From the NCBI RefSeq assembly GCF_018860345.1, contig NZ_JAHKPJ010000006.1, forward strand, positions 68,013 to 132,012: 64,000 nt of DNA, in the 5' to 3' direction. Below the pieces are notes generated by a model. It made no database searches. It was not told where the DNA came from and was given only the letters and a program-made list of their open reading frames with translations. This document shows positions 63,972-64,000 of the stretch, one piece after another. The DNA comes from Psychrosphaera sp. F3M07 (lineage in GTDB: Bacteria > Pseudomonadota > Gammaproteobacteria > Enterobacterales > Alteromonadaceae). The translations under genes were made by a program, and so were the position numbers. Every line of letters begins with the position of its first letter. Within the stretch, counting starts at the first letter, position 1.

Positions 63972-64000
63972 GTGACTACCTGTGTCTCGTCCTGAAATGT

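Overview
This 64 kb window is a chromosomal segment from an AT-rich marine-type gammaproteobacterium. The protein sequences and gene orders point to Alteromonadales, close to Colwelliaceae or Psychrosphaera; this placement is inferred from gene content, because no rRNA gene is present. Gene density is high, tRNA genes and CRISPR arrays were not seen, and most of the window is conserved core genome in blocks that match E. coli gene order.

Layout. 1-9.6 kb: the 3' end of a chemotaxis receptor gene, an FtsN-like SPOR protein, priA, rpmE, a malic enzyme, then metJ divergent from a metB-homoserine dehydrogenase-metF operon with clear Met boxes. 9.7-15 kb: an HDOD protein, small proteins, a TrmB-like methyltransferase, slmA-coaBC and radC. 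15-23.7 kb: an accessory envelope block placed between radC and rpmB. It holds a split YeeE/YedE pair, a GT4 glycosyltransferase with a small barrel protein and a Wzi-like capsule protein, a KpsS-like protein, two CDP-glycerol glycerophosphotransferase-like proteins, a TagD-like cytidylyltransferase and an SDR. 23.9-31.7 kb: rpmB-rpmG, mutM, an aldehyde dehydrogenase, an MFS-AgcS transporter pair and a cyclophilin lipoprotein. 31.8-38.1 kb: an all-alpha dUTPase, rnr-rlmB, a TlpA-like thioredoxin and rpsF-priB-rpsR-rplI. 38.3-46.9 kb: a YitT protein, a periplasmic binding protein, a 2-hydroxyacid dehydrogenase and a mannitol/fructose-type catabolic operon with an NCS1-family permease. 47-62.4 kb: cheX, a PAS-GGDEF protein, typA, panP, panC-panB, folK, pcnB, gluQRS, dksA, sfsA, a DUF808 protein and pepB. 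62.4-64 kb: two orphan Rhs C-terminal cassettes, the first with a candidate toxin tip and membrane-anchored immunity partner.

How the genes work together. The met block converts activated homoserine toward methionine under MetJ control. The envelope block looks like synthesis, transfer and surface attachment of a glycerol-phosphate-containing glycan, a teichoic-acid-like chemistry in a Gram-negative cell. PanP, PanB and PanC together can supply pantothenate, and CoaBC carries it on toward CoA. The polyol operon fits oxidation of a hexitol to a ketose followed by phosphorylation. Several translation genes (rpmE, rpmB, rpsF, typA) share a -10 box followed by a GC-rich discriminator, and dksA is in the same window. 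The most novel places are the orphan Rhs cassettes at the right end, the CDP-glycerol cluster and the NCS1 permease in a polyol operon.
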